From Halomonas sp. SpR8 (lineage in GTDB: Bacteria > Pseudomonadota > Gammaproteobacteria > Pseudomonadales > Halomonadaceae), in NCBI RefSeq assembly GCF_031010195.1, contig NZ_JAUAMC010000004.1, positions 248,001 through 312,000 of the forward strand: a stretch of DNA of 64,000 nucleotides, written 5' to 3'. The translations under genes were made by a program, and so were the position numbers. Positions 51,954 to 60,971 of this stretch are shown in pieces. The notes below the pieces were generated by a model that ran no database searches, had not been told where the DNA came from, and saw only the letters and a program-made list of their open reading frames with translations. Every line of letters begins with the position of its first letter. The first letter of the stretch is position 1.

Positions 51954-52976
51954 ATGAGTCAAACCGCTAAAACCCGCGTTCTCACCGGTATCACCACCTC
52001 CGGCATCCCCCATTTAGGCAACTATGTGGGAGCGATCAAGCCCGCCATCGAAGCCAGTCAAGACCCCAGCGTGCAGTCGTTCTATTTTTTGGCCGATTAC
52101 CACGCGCTGATCAAGTGCCCAGATCCAAAGCGGGTGCAGGCATCCCGCTTGGAAATTGCCGCCACTTGGCTGGCGCTAGGGCTGGATACCGATAATGCGA
52201 TTTTCTATCGCCAGTCGGATATTGCAGAAATCCCCGAACTCGCTTGGATGCTTTCTTGCGTGTGCGCCAAGGGCTTGATGAACCGTGCGCATGCCTACAA
52301 AGCAGCGGTGGCTGAGAACGAAGAGGCGGAGAACCAAGACCCTGATAAAGGCATCACCATGGGGCTGTTTAGCTACCCCGTGCTAATGGCGGCGGACATT
52401 TTAATGTTTAACGCCAATAAAGTGCCGGTAGGCAGGGATCAGATTCAGCATATCGAAATGGCCCGCGATATCGCCGGACGCTTTAACCACCTTTACAAAG
52501 GCCAGCACTTCACTCTCCCTGAGGCTGTGGTAGACGACAAAATACAGCTACTGAATGGCTTGGATGGGCGCAAGATGTCCAAAAGCTACGACAATACCAT
52601 TCCGCTGTTTGCCCCAGAGAAAAAACTGCAGAAGCTGGTGCGCAAGATTAAGACCAACTCGCTGGAGCCCGGTGAGCCGAAAGACCCTGATACCTGCACG
52701 CTGTTCCAGATTTACTCAGCGTTCGCAACGGCAGAAGAGACCGCCAGCCTGCGTGAACAGTACGAGAACGGTATTGGTTGGGGCGAGGCTAAGGATAAGG
52801 TGTTTGAATATTTGAATGCCCACTTGAGCGCTCCTCGTGAACGTTACAACGCGCTGATGGAAGACCCAGCTCATATTGAAGCAGTACTCCAAAAAGGCGC
52901 TGAGCGGGCACGGGAAGAAGCTGCTGTAACGATGGATCGTCTTCGTACAGCCGTTGGCCTGGGGCGGTTTGTGTAA
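51954..52976 (+). CDS. trpS: Tryptophanyl-tRNA synthetase
   Basis: Class I synthetase, 340 residues. HIGH-like motif PHLGNY at 19-24, and KMSKS intact at 207-211; [17 protein letters not shown] and [18 protein letters not shown] match the longer proteobacterial TrpS. Cytoplasmic; single-gene unit behind the 15-bp repeat, ended by the convergent terminator shared with hcp. Confidence 0.96.
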   Translation: MSQTAKTRVLTGITTSGIPHLGNYVGAIKPAIEASQDPSVQSFYFLADYHALIKCPDPKRVQASRLEIAATWLALGLDTDNAIFYRQSDIAEIPELAWMLSCVCAKGLMNRAHAYKAAVAENEEAENQDPDKGITMGLFSYPVLMAADILMFNANKVPVGRDQIQHIEMARDIAGRFNHLYKGQHFTLPEAVVDDKIQLLNGLDGRKMSKSYDNTIPLFAPEKKLQKLVRKIKTNSLEPGEPKDPDTCTLFQIYSAFATAEETASLREQYENGIGWGEAKDKVFEYLNAHLSAPRERYNALMEDPAHIEAVLQKGAERAREEAAVTMDRLRTAVGLGRFV

Positions 52977-53020
52977 TTCCAATCGCAATATGCCCATTGT
53001 AACAAGGCCGTAGAAACGAC

Positions 53021-53048
53021 GAAGCCCCTTCCAGTTGGAAGGGGCTTC
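53021..53048. terminator. Convergent terminator between trpS and hcp
   Basis: A perfect 13-bp inverted repeat, GAAGCCCCTTCCA (53021-53033) and TGGAAGGGGCTTC (53036-53048). Located 44 bases after trpS and 51 bases after the hcp stop on the other strand. The tails (GCTTGTTTC and GTCGTTTC) are modestly U-rich. Confidence 0.8.
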
Positions 53049-53099
53049 GCTTGTTTCAGGCCGTGTTTTTCAAGCCTGCTTCAGGCTAGTAGCGATAGC

Positions 53100-53618
53100 T
53101 TAGCCTTCAATCGGGGCGCGCCAGTCGTCGGAACCAGAGGTGCCGGCAACAGTGTGTTCCCAATCAATCTTACGGTAAGCCAGTGACACGTCCATCAACT
53201 GAGTGAATTCAGATTTCTGGATGTCTTGGGCATGGGGCATGCGCAGGTTGATGTCAACGATGGTGGCATCGGTCAGCGTGGTGGTGAAAAAGTGCTCCTG
53301 CTTACCTTCTACAGAAGTGCGGTACCACTTCAGCTCAACATTGGGCAGCATTTCACCAGACGCTAGTGCGTTGTACATCAGCGGTACTGCTTTGTTCAGA
53401 GCAACAGTAAAGATAAAGGGCTTGTGAGCACGTTGGCCGGACGGCTGACCCGACTGCGGATCAGTAGGTACGGTAACGACATGCTTGAATTCTTGTACCA
53501 GCATCTGGTCTTCGTGACCTTCAACGTAGATGTTGCCTACGGAGTCAGGAGTGAAAGCACCTGATGTGATGTTGCCCTGAGTTTGGCCTTCAATGCTGAT
53601 ATAACATGGTGTTGGCAT
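53100..53618 (-). CDS. hcp: Type VI secretion tube protein Hcp
   Basis: Forms the hexameric rings of the T6SS inner tube and is secreted. 172 residues from ATG 53618 (AAGGAG upstream; the 22-codon extension of the frame is rejected). MPTPCYISIEGQTQGNITSGAF and the SGQRAHKPFIFTVALNKAVPLMYNAL region are characteristic, given here only in short parts. No signal peptide. Transcribed away from tssB, and no vgrG adjoins it, so it is a separate unit, as often happens since Hcp is needed in excess. Confidence 0.96.
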   Translation of the reverse strand: MPTPCYISIEGQTQGNITSGAFTPDSVGNIYVEGHEDQMLVQEFKHVVTVPTDPQSGQPSGQRAHKPFIFTVALNKAVPLMYNALASGEMLPNVELKWYRTSVEGKQEHFFTTTLTDATIVDINLRMPHAQDIQKSEFTQLMDVSLAYRKIDWEHTVAGTSGSDDWRAPIEG

Positions 53619-53751
53619 GGTCTGCTCCTTGAGAGTAATTGTCGATAAATGTCGGATGGACCATTTAAATAAGGCAATCGGCATGCCAGTATTTTTTTTG
53701 TTTTTTATTTCATATAGTTAAATATTAATTAAAAATATATTAATTTTTATT

Positions 53752-53807
53752 AGGCAAAAAATTGCCTGTTTTAAGCAACTCCTTGCTTGTTGAGCAATGA
53801 GTTGCTT
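53752..53807. promoter_or_regulatory. Adjacent hairpins built from GCAA/TTGC motifs
   Basis: AGGCAA-AAAA-TTGCCT (53752-53767) is followed by a 15-bp inverted repeat with one mismatch: AAGCAACTC, C, TTGCT (53773-53787), loop TGTTG, AGCAA, T, GAGTTGCTT (53793-53807). Two further GCAA copies follow near 53811 and 53820. Confidence 0.6.
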
Positions 53808-54010
53808 TATGCAATCCGGCAATGATTTTTCAGAAGTTAATTCAGTAAGATGATTTTCTTTTAAGTTTCATTTTGTAATTATTTTATGCTAAATGTCATT
53901 TCTGGTGTTTAATTAACATATTCTATAGTTCCCTTTTTTAACAGTTTTTTAGCTTATTAAAATTGTTTGTGCGTTATTTCTGACAATAACCTTAAGAGAT
54001 TGACGATAGT

Positions 54011-54034
54011 ATTTGTAAGAAATATCTTACAAAT
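54011..54034. promoter_or_regulatory. Perfect 24-bp palindrome upstream of tssB
   Basis: ATTTGTAAGA (54011-54020), AATA, TCTTACAAAT (54025-54034): perfect 10-bp arms around a 4-base centre, 229 bases before the tssB start. It has the look of a dimer-binding operator; the regulator is not in the window. Confidence 0.65.
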
Positions 54035-54262
54035 TTAAATTAGCCATATGGGTTGATTTTTTTATTCTCTATTTTCAGTGAATTTCGCCTAAAAAGCTCG
54101 CAAAAGAGCCAATCTGGATTATTGATCTCGTAATGGATCCTTGTTGAGCTGTTTTGACTAGAAACCCACGCTTGGCATTACTTTTTATAATTCGTTACCT
54201 TCCCTCGATTGAGAACCATTAGCGGTTACATTGATACACCTCTCTCTTCAGGGCTAAATACC

Positions 54263-54763
54263 ATGGCTAAACAGGGTACCGTTGCGCCGAAAGAGCGCAT
54301 CAACATTAAATATGTGCCGGCTACCGGTGATCAGCAGGCTGACACAGAGCTGCCGTTGAAACTATTGGTGGTAGGTGATTTTAAAGGGGGAGAGGAAGAA
54401 GCCCCTATCGAAGAGCGCCAGTCTGTTTCTGTTGATAAGAATAATTTCCAGTCGGTCATGCGCGAGGCGGGCTTGAGGCTTCAAGCAACGGTACCCAATC
54501 GCTTAGATGAGAGCGATAAGCCGGCAGACATCGCTGTCGATTTAGCCTTCAAGTCCTTGGAAGACTTCTCTCCAGATGCTGTTGCAAAGCAGGTTCCCGA
54601 GTTGCGCAAGCTTGTTGAATTGCGAGAAGCATTGGTTGCGCTGAAGGGCCCGTTGGGCAATGTGCCTGCTTTTCGTGATCGGTTGCAGAAGCTATTAGAA
54701 AACGATGAAGCCCGCCAGCAGTTATTGAATGAACTGGCATTGCTGGATGCTGATAAAGGCTAG
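54263..54763 (+). CDS. tssB: T6SS contractile sheath small subunit TssB (VipA)
   Basis: Cytoplasmic sheath subunit that pairs with TssC. 166 residues from ATG 54263 (AGGG upstream); the longer frame begins in the leader without support. MAKQGTVAPKERINIKY and LPLKLLVVGDFKG are TssB landmarks, and the segment LVELREALVALKGPLGN is the helix that binds TssC. First gene of the main T6SS operon, 60 bases before tssC. Confidence 0.95.
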   Translation: MAKQGTVAPKERINIKYVPATGDQQADTELPLKLLVVGDFKGGEEEAPIEERQSVSVDKNNFQSVMREAGLRLQATVPNRLDESDKPADIAVDLAFKSLEDFSPDAVAKQVPELRKLVELREALVALKGPLGNVPAFRDRLQKLLENDEARQQLLNELALLDADKG

Positions 54764-54822
54764 GAGTTACCCACTATCAGCAGCGTTTTTTTAATCTAGA
54801 TCAGCAAATTCGAGGCACGGCT

Positions 54823-56304
54823 ATGAGCAAGACGGCAAAGCAACAGAATGCAACGACAGAGACTGAGGCTGACGTCTCATTGCTCGACCAAGTAATGGCG
54901 CAGACGCGGATGGCGCCAGCCGATGAAGGCTATGATGTTGCTAAGCAGGGAGTGGCGGCCTTCATCTCAGAGCTGCTTAATGGTGACGAAGCGGCTCCCA
55001 AAGTCAACAAAGCACTTGTTGATAACATGATTGTCGAGATCGATCGTAAAATCAGTCATCAAGTGGATGAGGTTCTGCATGAAACCAATTTTCAGCAGTT
55101 AGAGTCAGCTTGGCGAGGTTTGAAACTGCTGGTTGATCGGACTGATTTTCGTGAAAACATCAAACTTGATGTGCTTCACGCGACCAAGCAGGAGCTGCTG
55201 GAAGATTTTGAGTTTGCACCTGAAATTAGTCAAAGCGGCCTTTATCACCATGTTTATAACGCGGGCTATGGGCAGTTTGGTGGAGAGCCGGTTGCTGGAA
55301 TTATTGGCCACTATGATTTTTCGCCCTCCACGCCTGATATGAAACTGCTGCAGCACTCTGCCGCCGTTGGTGCAATGGCGCATGCGCCCTTTATGTCGTC
55401 GGTTGATCCCTCCTTTTTTGGCATCGAAAGTTTTGAAGAACTGCCAAACATCAAAGATTTTAAGGCTATTTTTGAAGGGCCAAAATATGCCCGCTGGCGT
55501 AGTCTTCGTGAGTCAGAAGATGCCCGCTACCTTGGCTTAACAGCCCCGCGGTTCTTGCTGCGTACGCCCTATGATCCGGTAGAAAATCCGGTCAAAACGT
55601 TCAACTATCGCGAAAACGTAAGTGAAGATCACGAGCACTATTTGTGGGGCAATACCGCTTACTTGTTAGCGGAACGCCTAACGGATAGCTTTGCCAAGTA
55701 CCGCTGGTGCCCCAATATTATTGGGCCGCAAAGCGGCGGTGCGGTCGAAAATTTACCTGTGCACAACTACGAAGCATTTGGTCAATTACAGGCGAAAATT
55801 CCTACTGAGGTGTTAATCACAGACCGGCGTGAATTTGAAATGGCCGAGGAAGGGTTCATTTCGTTAACCATGCGTAAAGGAAGTGATAACGCAGCTTTCT
55901 TCTCAGCTAACTCTGTGCAAAAACCCAAGGTGTTTCCCAACACTGCTGAAGGTAAGGCGGCCGAGACCAATTTCAAACTGGGCACTCAGCTTCCTTACAT
56001 GTTCATCATTAATCGCCTGGCGCACTACGTAAAAGTGCTTCAGCGTGAGCAAGTCGGCTCATGGAAAGAGCGTCAGGATCTCGAGCGTGAGCTCAACGCG
56101 TGGATTCGTCAGTACGTTGCCGATCAAGAAAATCCCCCCGCCGATGTACGCAGCCGCAGGCCGCTGCGCGCCGCCTCTATCCAGGTGTCGGATGTTGCGG
56201 GCGAGCCAGGTTGGTACCAGGTTTCTATGTCGGTTCGCCCACACTTTAAATATATGGGTGCCAGCTTCGAGCTCTCGCTAGTTGGCCGTCTCGATAAAGA
56301 GTAA
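54823..56304 (+). CDS. tssC: T6SS contractile sheath large subunit TssC (VipB)
   Basis: Sheath large subunit, 493 residues, the usual length. LESAWRGLKLLVDRTDF, the block RFLLRTPYDP, FAKYRWCPNIIGPQSGGAVENLP and the C-terminal VSMSVRPHFKYMGASFELSL (quoted only in part) are diagnostic. The acidic Thr-rich N-terminus carries the ClpV-binding and handle regions as in other TssC proteins. Cytoplasmic. A clean ATG follows a short spacer after tssB. Confidence 0.97.
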   Translation: MSKTAKQQNATTETEADVSLLDQVMAQTRMAPADEGYDVAKQGVAAFISELLNGDEAAPKVNKALVDNMIVEIDRKISHQVDEVLHETNFQQLESAWRGLKLLVDRTDFRENIKLDVLHATKQELLEDFEFAPEISQSGLYHHVYNAGYGQFGGEPVAGIIGHYDFSPSTPDMKLLQHSAAVGAMAHAPFMSSVDPSFFGIESFEELPNIKDFKAIFEGPKYARWRSLRESEDARYLGLTAPRFLLRTPYDPVENPVKTFNYRENVSEDHEHYLWGNTAYLLAERLTDSFAKYRWCPNIIGPQSGGAVENLPVHNYEAFGQLQAKIPTEVLITDRREFEMAEEGFISLTMRKGSDNAAFFSANSVQKPKVFPNTAEGKAAETNFKLGTQLPYMFIINRLAHYVKVLQREQVGSWKERQDLERELNAWIRQYVADQENPPADVRSRRPLRAASIQVSDVAGEPGWYQVSMSVRPHFKYMGASFELSLVGRLDKE

Positions 56305-56316
56305 AGGACGGCAACC

Positions 56317-56763
56317 ATGGCAGCTGATAGTGGTGGGTTGTTGGAGAGTGAGTTATTGGGCAGCCGCTTGTTTGAGCGGCTGGCCACTGCCCATCAGCCT
56401 GTATTGCAAAGGGAAGCAGACGATTTAATAGGGGTTGTCGAGTCTATTAAGCGCCACTTGGTTGACTTGCTTAACAGCCATCCGGGGAATAGCGCCTGCG
56501 CGCCAGAACTTGGCTTGCTCGACTTTAATGACGCAACCGTCGGTGTGCTGGATTTGGAGCGTAATATTCAGCAGGCCATTTGTCAGTGCATTGAGCGCTA
56601 TGAGCCTCGAGTCAAGCGTGTGGACGTTGAGTCGTTGCCTAATCATAGCGACCCGCTGCAGTTGCGCTTTCAGGTGCATGCCACCGTCGCATTAGGTAGA
56701 GAAAACACGCAAGCGACTATCGATTTGTTGCTTAACAACAAGCGTTATCAGTGTCTCAACTGA
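56317..56763 (+). CDS. tssE: T6SS baseplate subunit TssE
   Basis: GpW/gp25-like baseplate protein that initiates sheath polymerisation. 148 residues; LFERLATAHQ near the N-terminus, VESIKRHLVDLLNSHPGNSACAPELGLLDFND in parts, and IERYEPRVKRVDVE, the conserved Glu-Pro-Arg block of the lysozyme-like fold. AAAGGA lies upstream of the ATG. 12 bases after tssC and 18 bases before tssF. Confidence 0.93.
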   Translation: MAADSGGLLESELLGSRLFERLATAHQPVLQREADDLIGVVESIKRHLVDLLNSHPGNSACAPELGLLDFNDATVGVLDLERNIQQAICQCIERYEPRVKRVDVESLPNHSDPLQLRFQVHATVALGRENTQATIDLLLNNKRYQCLN

Positions 56764-56781
56764 TAGGCCTGAGAGGCACGA

Positions 56782-58545
56782 ATGCTGAATCGCTACTATC
56801 GTGACGAACTCAATTTTTTAAAGCGACAGGGGCGGGAATTTGCTGAAGCAAATCCTGGCTTAAGCCGCTTTTTGTCTGAGCGCAGCACCGATCCTGATGT
56901 GGAGCGGTTATTAGAAGGGTTTGCCTTTCTAACGGGACGTATGCGCGAAAAAGTTGAGGATGAGTTTCCAGAGCTCACTCACTCTCTCATCAGTATGCTA
57001 TGGCCGAATTACCTTCGGCCAGTGCCTAGCATGACGGTGGTGCAGTTCACCCCTAGCTGGTACGCCTTGAGTCAGCAGCAGCGGGTTGAACGCGGGACGG
57101 AACTTGCCAGTGAGCCGATAGAGGGCACGCCATGCCTGTTTAGAACTTGCCATGATGTAACGCTATACCCGTTGGCGCCGACAGGTGTTGATGCGCGCCA
57201 TACGCGAGAATCCTCGATCGTTGAGCTAGCGATGGAAGTACGCAGCGATCAACCAATGAACGCTATGGGTATCGACGCGTTGCGGTTGCATTTAGGCGGT
57301 GATAGCTACACGGCGCGCACGCTCTATTTATGGATGAGCCACTACTTGGAACGCTTGGAGCTAGAGGTGGATGGTCAGACGCAGCGACTACCCGCTAGCG
57401 CGCTCAAGGCAGTTGGATTCGAGCGCCACCATGCGCTACTCCCTTATCCGCAAAATGTTCATCAGGGGTATCGCATTCTCCAGGAGTACCTCTGCTTCCC
57501 GGAAGCTTTTCATTTTTTTGATGTACTAGGGCTCGCCGATTATCTGCCTGTTGGGACGGCTAACAATGTCACGTTGCGCTTTGTGTTTTCGCGCACTCTG
57601 CCCACTGATGCCCGCGTACAGAATGAGCATCTGGCGCTTTATTGCACACCGGCTATTAACCTTTTCGAGCATGACGCTGAGCCCATTGATCTAAGTGGTG
57701 AGCGCAGCGAGTACCGTATACGGCCCAATAGCCGCGCACCGTCTCACTACGAGATTTTTAGTGTTGATGATGTCCAGGGCCATTTAGGAGGTGAGCGGAC
57801 GGGGACGCGCGAGAAGCCGCGTCGCTATGTCCCTTTTGAAAGTTTTCAGCACCAAATTGATCGTGATCGTGGGAGAGAGGCGCTCTATTACCGCGTTCGA
57901 GTGCGCGACAGCCTACGTAGCGATGGCTTCGATCATGATATTGCCTTTATTCGTGGCGATGAACGTAACTGCCTGGATCGCCGTGAAACGGTTTCATTGC
58001 AGCTAACGTGCAGCAACCGTGAGTTGCCCGAGCGATTGACTATAGGCGATTTGTGCGTCGCTACGGAGGAGAGCCCCGCTTATGCCACCTTCCGTAATAT
58101 TACCCGGCCGACCCCGGTGCTAAGACCTGCACTCGATGATGGACTGCTGTGGATATTAATCTCCAATTTGTCGCTCAACTACCTCTCTTTGTTAGAGCGT
58201 GATGCGCTGTGCTCAGTGCTGCGTGCTTATGATTTCCGTGCCTTGGTGGACAGGCAGGCAGAACGGATCGCGCAGAAGAGGCTGGCTGGCATTCTTGAGA
58301 TTGACACTCAGTCTGTTGACCGATTGCGCAAAGGATTGCCTGTGCGTGGGCTGCGTTCGGTGATGACATTGGATCAAGAGGCATTTGGCGATGAGGGCAG
58401 CCTCTATTTGTTTGGCAGCGTGCTGGCGCGTTTCTTTTCGTTGTACGCAAGCATCAACTCTTTTCATGAGTTGCATGTCATTAACCGCCATAACCAAGAG
58501 CGCTATCAATGGATCTTACAGGTGGGGCAGCAGCCTCTGATGTAG
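56782..58545 (+). CDS. tssF: T6SS baseplate subunit TssF
   Basis: Large baseplate wedge protein, 587 residues, near the usual 580-620. LNRYYRDELNFLKRQGREFAEANP is the family start, with PDVERLLEGFAFLTGRMREKVEDEFPEL next (both cited in part), and SEYRIRPNSRAPSHYEIFSVD later. Cytoplasmic, in the TssEFGK wedge. The ATG is preceded by TGAGAGG. Its 3' end overlaps tssG by 37 bases, longer than usual coupling overlaps. Confidence 0.95.
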   Translation: MLNRYYRDELNFLKRQGREFAEANPGLSRFLSERSTDPDVERLLEGFAFLTGRMREKVEDEFPELTHSLISMLWPNYLRPVPSMTVVQFTPSWYALSQQQRVERGTELASEPIEGTPCLFRTCHDVTLYPLAPTGVDARHTRESSIVELAMEVRSDQPMNAMGIDALRLHLGGDSYTARTLYLWMSHYLERLELEVDGQTQRLPASALKAVGFERHHALLPYPQNVHQGYRILQEYLCFPEAFHFFDVLGLADYLPVGTANNVTLRFVFSRTLPTDARVQNEHLALYCTPAINLFEHDAEPIDLSGERSEYRIRPNSRAPSHYEIFSVDDVQGHLGGERTGTREKPRRYVPFESFQHQIDRDRGREALYYRVRVRDSLRSDGFDHDIAFIRGDERNCLDRRETVSLQLTCSNRELPERLTIGDLCVATEESPAYATFRNITRPTPVLRPALDDGLLWILISNLSLNYLSLLERDALCSVLRAYDFRALVDRQAERIAQKRLAGILEIDTQSVDRLRKGLPVRGLRSVMTLDQEAFGDEGSLYLFGSVLARFFSLYASINSFHELHVINRHNQERYQWILQVGQQPLM

Positions 58546-59531
58546 CGCTGGCTCCGGTTATTCGGGGAGCGCGTCGATACGAGTTTTATCAGTTGGTAGA
58601 GCTTCTGCACCGTCATCACGGCGATGATTTAGAGCAGCGGCATAGCGGTAGCGTGCCCGTATTTCAGCGCGTGCGCTATACCGCTTCGGCGTCTTTGGGG
58701 TTCCCGGGTAGCGATGTGCTAACCCTAAGTGAGCGTCAGCCTGGCCAGTACGCAATGGAGGTCAGTTTTCTAGGGCTACAAGGAGCGCAGTCGCCGTTGC
58801 CTGGTTACTACTTGGAAACCTTGGCGCATAACGCTGCTCACCAGGAAGGGGCTGCTGGTGATTTCCTCGACTTCTTTAATCATCGGCTGCTAACGCTCGT
58901 TCACCGTAGCTGGCGTAAATACCGCCATTACGTTCGTTACCAGGATGATGCGAAAGATGGTTTTTCGGCGGCCATCTTCGCTTTAGTAGGACTTGCTGAC
59001 AGTGATCTTCGCGGAGAAACGCCGATCAACTGGAGCAAGATGCTGGCTTATGCAGGCCTACTAGCTGGGCGCTCGCGCTCGCCTGATGTGGTTAGCGGCA
59101 TTGTCGGACACTGTTTCGACTTGGCGGGTGTAGAGATAGAAGAGTGGGTACAGCGGTGGGTGGAAATACCCCCAGATCAGCGCAGTTGCACGGGCATCTC
59201 GGGAATGACGCTGGGGGGGGACATGGTTTCTGGTGAGCGAGTTGCTGATGTGAACGGCAAATTTGCGCTTCGCTTGCGTGGCTTAAGTCTAGTGAGGTTT
59301 AGAGATTTTCTTCCCGATGGAGAAGAGCATAGCCCGCTTAAAACACTGGTCAGCTTTGTGTTGAGAGAGCCGTTGGCTTATGACCTTGAGCTCGAATTGT
59401 TGGAGAGCGAGGTAAAGCCTATGCGTTTGGGCGATGCCGGGTCATGCCAGCTTGGATGGACCACTTTTGTTGATCCCGAGAGCGATAACCGCACTACGCC
59501 CCGTTGTGTACGAATTCAAATGACGAGTTAA
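58509..59531 (+). CDS. tssG: T6SS baseplate subunit TssG
   Basis: Baseplate wedge partner of TssF, 340 residues. YEFYQLVELLHRHHGD, the VRYTASASLGFPGSDV block and MEVSFLGLQGAQSPLPGYYLE are typical, along with GDFLDFFNHRLLTLVHRSWRKYR, here shortened. The start at 58509 overlaps the tssF end by 37 bases; the overlap could be shorter if a later start is used but the conserved N-terminus begins at about residue 20. Cytoplasmic. Confidence 0.94.
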   Translation: MDLTGGAAASDVALAPVIRGARRYEFYQLVELLHRHHGDDLEQRHSGSVPVFQRVRYTASASLGFPGSDVLTLSERQPGQYAMEVSFLGLQGAQSPLPGYYLETLAHNAAHQEGAAGDFLDFFNHRLLTLVHRSWRKYRHYVRYQDDAKDGFSAAIFALVGLADSDLRGETPINWSKMLAYAGLLAGRSRSPDVVSGIVGHCFDLAGVEIEEWVQRWVEIPPDQRSCTGISGMTLGGDMVSGERVADVNGKFALRLRGLSLVRFRDFLPDGEEHSPLKTLVSFVLREPLAYDLELELLESEVKPMRLGDAGSCQLGWTTFVDPESDNRTTPRCVRIQMTS

Positions 59532-59534
59532 CTC

Positions 59535-60971
59535 ATGCACTCCAATCAGCTTGATGCCATTACGTTGGTCGTCACCAACAGCGAGCAGCTCGAAGGGCGC
59601 TCTACCAGTAGTTTTGTCTTCCACAGCAGTGGGGGAACGCTGGGTAGCAGCCTGCACGACGACTGGTTACTGCAAGATCATAGCGGACGAATTAGAGCGA
59701 GCCATGCCGAAATTATCAAAATCGATGGCAAGTTTTGCCTAGTAGACCTAAGCGGTCATACCTTCATCAATCGCACCACACTGCCAATAGGGCGCCACCG
59801 GAAAGTCGCGTTACGCGATGGTGATGAGCTTTTGATTGGCGAATATCGACTGAAGGTTCATTTCGGTGATCGTCACGCGTGGCAACCCGGCGTGCACTCG
59901 CTAGCCACACTGATTGACGAAGACCATGACGAGGTGACCACCCAGGGCGCTGTTTGGGTGACCAGTGGCGGTGAGACGTATAGCCATGACGCCAGTAAAG
60001 GTGACCCGATGGAGGCATTGGGTGGCGCGATGCCGGGCTCTATCGCACATGACCCGATGGTGGCGTTAGACCACGAGGATACCTCGACAGACGCCATGGA
60101 GCCGCTCGAGGCGATGTCGCTCTCACATCACAAGCAAGCGTATCAAGTGCATGCCTATCAAGGGTATGAGTATCAAGAACCAGCACATCCTAAAGGCCGG
60201 GGGCAATGGCAGCATCAGGAGCGCCATGATGAGGCTTTAAGCCTTCCCGATATCAGAACACCGAAAGGCACAACAACGCAGAGGAGCAGTGGTATGGATG
60301 AGCGGCAGATAAACGATTTGGAGCGCTCTGTTGGTGAGCAATTAGAGGATCGCTGGCAAAAGCCGACAACGCAATCGCTCGGCCATGTTGGTGCAGATCC
60401 ATTGCTTAGGGGTCTGGGCTTAGATTTACCCTTTCGCGATAGCGAGGAGCAGCAAGCGTTTCTAGAAGAAGCGGGTCAAACCCTGCGCGCGACAATTGAT
60501 GGCCTGCGCGTGCTGCAGCAGTCTCAAAACGATAGCAAGTACCCGCTCCGTGACCGCCGTTTACAACCGATTGAAGATAACCCTCTGCGCCTTGGGCAGT
60601 CCTATGACGAGACGGCTGCAACCCTATTTTCTGCTCAGCGTAGTCCGGTCCACTTATCACCGCCCGAGGCCGTAGCGGAGTGCTTACGCCATCAGGGCCA
60701 GCATCAAGCGGCGGTTGAAGAAGCAATCGGTCATGCGCTGGGCGCCATACTTGATGCATTTTCGCCGGAAGCGTTGCTCAAGCGTTTTCATGCCTACCGT
60801 GGTGCGGGTAATCGCATTGAAGACGAAGGCGGATGGGCGTGGGAGATGTACCACTACTACTACCGCGAGCTTAACTCTGGCCGCCAACAAGGTTTTCAAA
60901 AACTGTTTTGGGAAGTTTTTGAGCAAGCCTACGACCAGTCGGTACGTCGCCAGCAGCGGGAGGAAGCATGA
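59535..60971 (+). CDS. tagH: T6SS-associated FHA-domain protein TagH
   Basis: 478-residue regulator or scaffold. Residues about 10-115 form an FHA domain (DDWLLQD, RASHAEI, GHTFINRT), which binds phosphothreonine in other systems; a low-complexity middle of about 190 residues contains Tyr/Gln/His-rich stretches (AYQVHAYQGYEYQEP) and degenerate DPMEALGG-type segments; the C-terminal 130 residues match the TagH-specific domain (AIGHALGAILDAFSPEALLKRF). Follows tssG by three bases and overlaps tssJ by four. No Ser/Thr kinase (PpkA) is in the window, so its phosphorylated partner is unknown. Confidence 0.85.
   Translation: MHSNQLDAITLVVTNSEQLEGRSTSSFVFHSSGGTLGSSLHDDWLLQDHSGRIRASHAEIIKIDGKFCLVDLSGHTFINRTTLPIGRHRKVALRDGDELLIGEYRLKVHFGDRHAWQPGVHSLATLIDEDHDEVTTQGAVWVTSGGETYSHDASKGDPMEALGGAMPGSIAHDPMVALDHEDTSTDAMEPLEAMSLSHHKQAYQVHAYQGYEYQEPAHPKGRGQWQHQERHDEALSLPDIRTPKGTTTQRSSGMDERQINDLERSVGEQLEDRWQKPTTQSLGHVGADPLLRGLGLDLPFRDSEEQQAFLEEAGQTLRATIDGLRVLQQSQNDSKYPLRDRRLQPIEDNPLRLGQSYDETAATLFSAQRSPVHLSPPEAVAECLRHQGQHQAAVEEAIGHALGAILDAFSPEALLKRFHAYRGAGNRIEDEGGWAWEMYHYYYRELNSGRQQGFQKLFWEVFEQAYDQSVRRQQREEA

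Larger units (their letters stand above)
53619..54262. other. AT-rich divergent regulatory spacer of the T6SS locus
   Basis: 644 bases without a gene, far richer in A/T than the rest of the window (especially 53690-54080). It contains a cluster of GCAA/TTGC motifs and nested hairpins (53752-53823), a perfect 24-bp palindrome (54011-54034), a TATAAT at 54186-54191 without a matching -35 box, and the hcp and tssB leaders. Such AT-rich DNA would suit silencing by an H-NS-type protein (inference). Confidence 0.6.

Noticed and set aside
54172..54187. Possible sigma-54 promoter before tssB (TTGGCA...)
   Set aside because: The GG at 54174-54175 is not followed by GC ten bases later, as the -24/-12 class requires.
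54154..54191. TTGACT and TATAAT as a sigma-70 promoter for tssB
   Set aside because: The gap between the two boxes is 26 bases, far from the optimum of 17; at most the TATAAT is part of a weak promoter.
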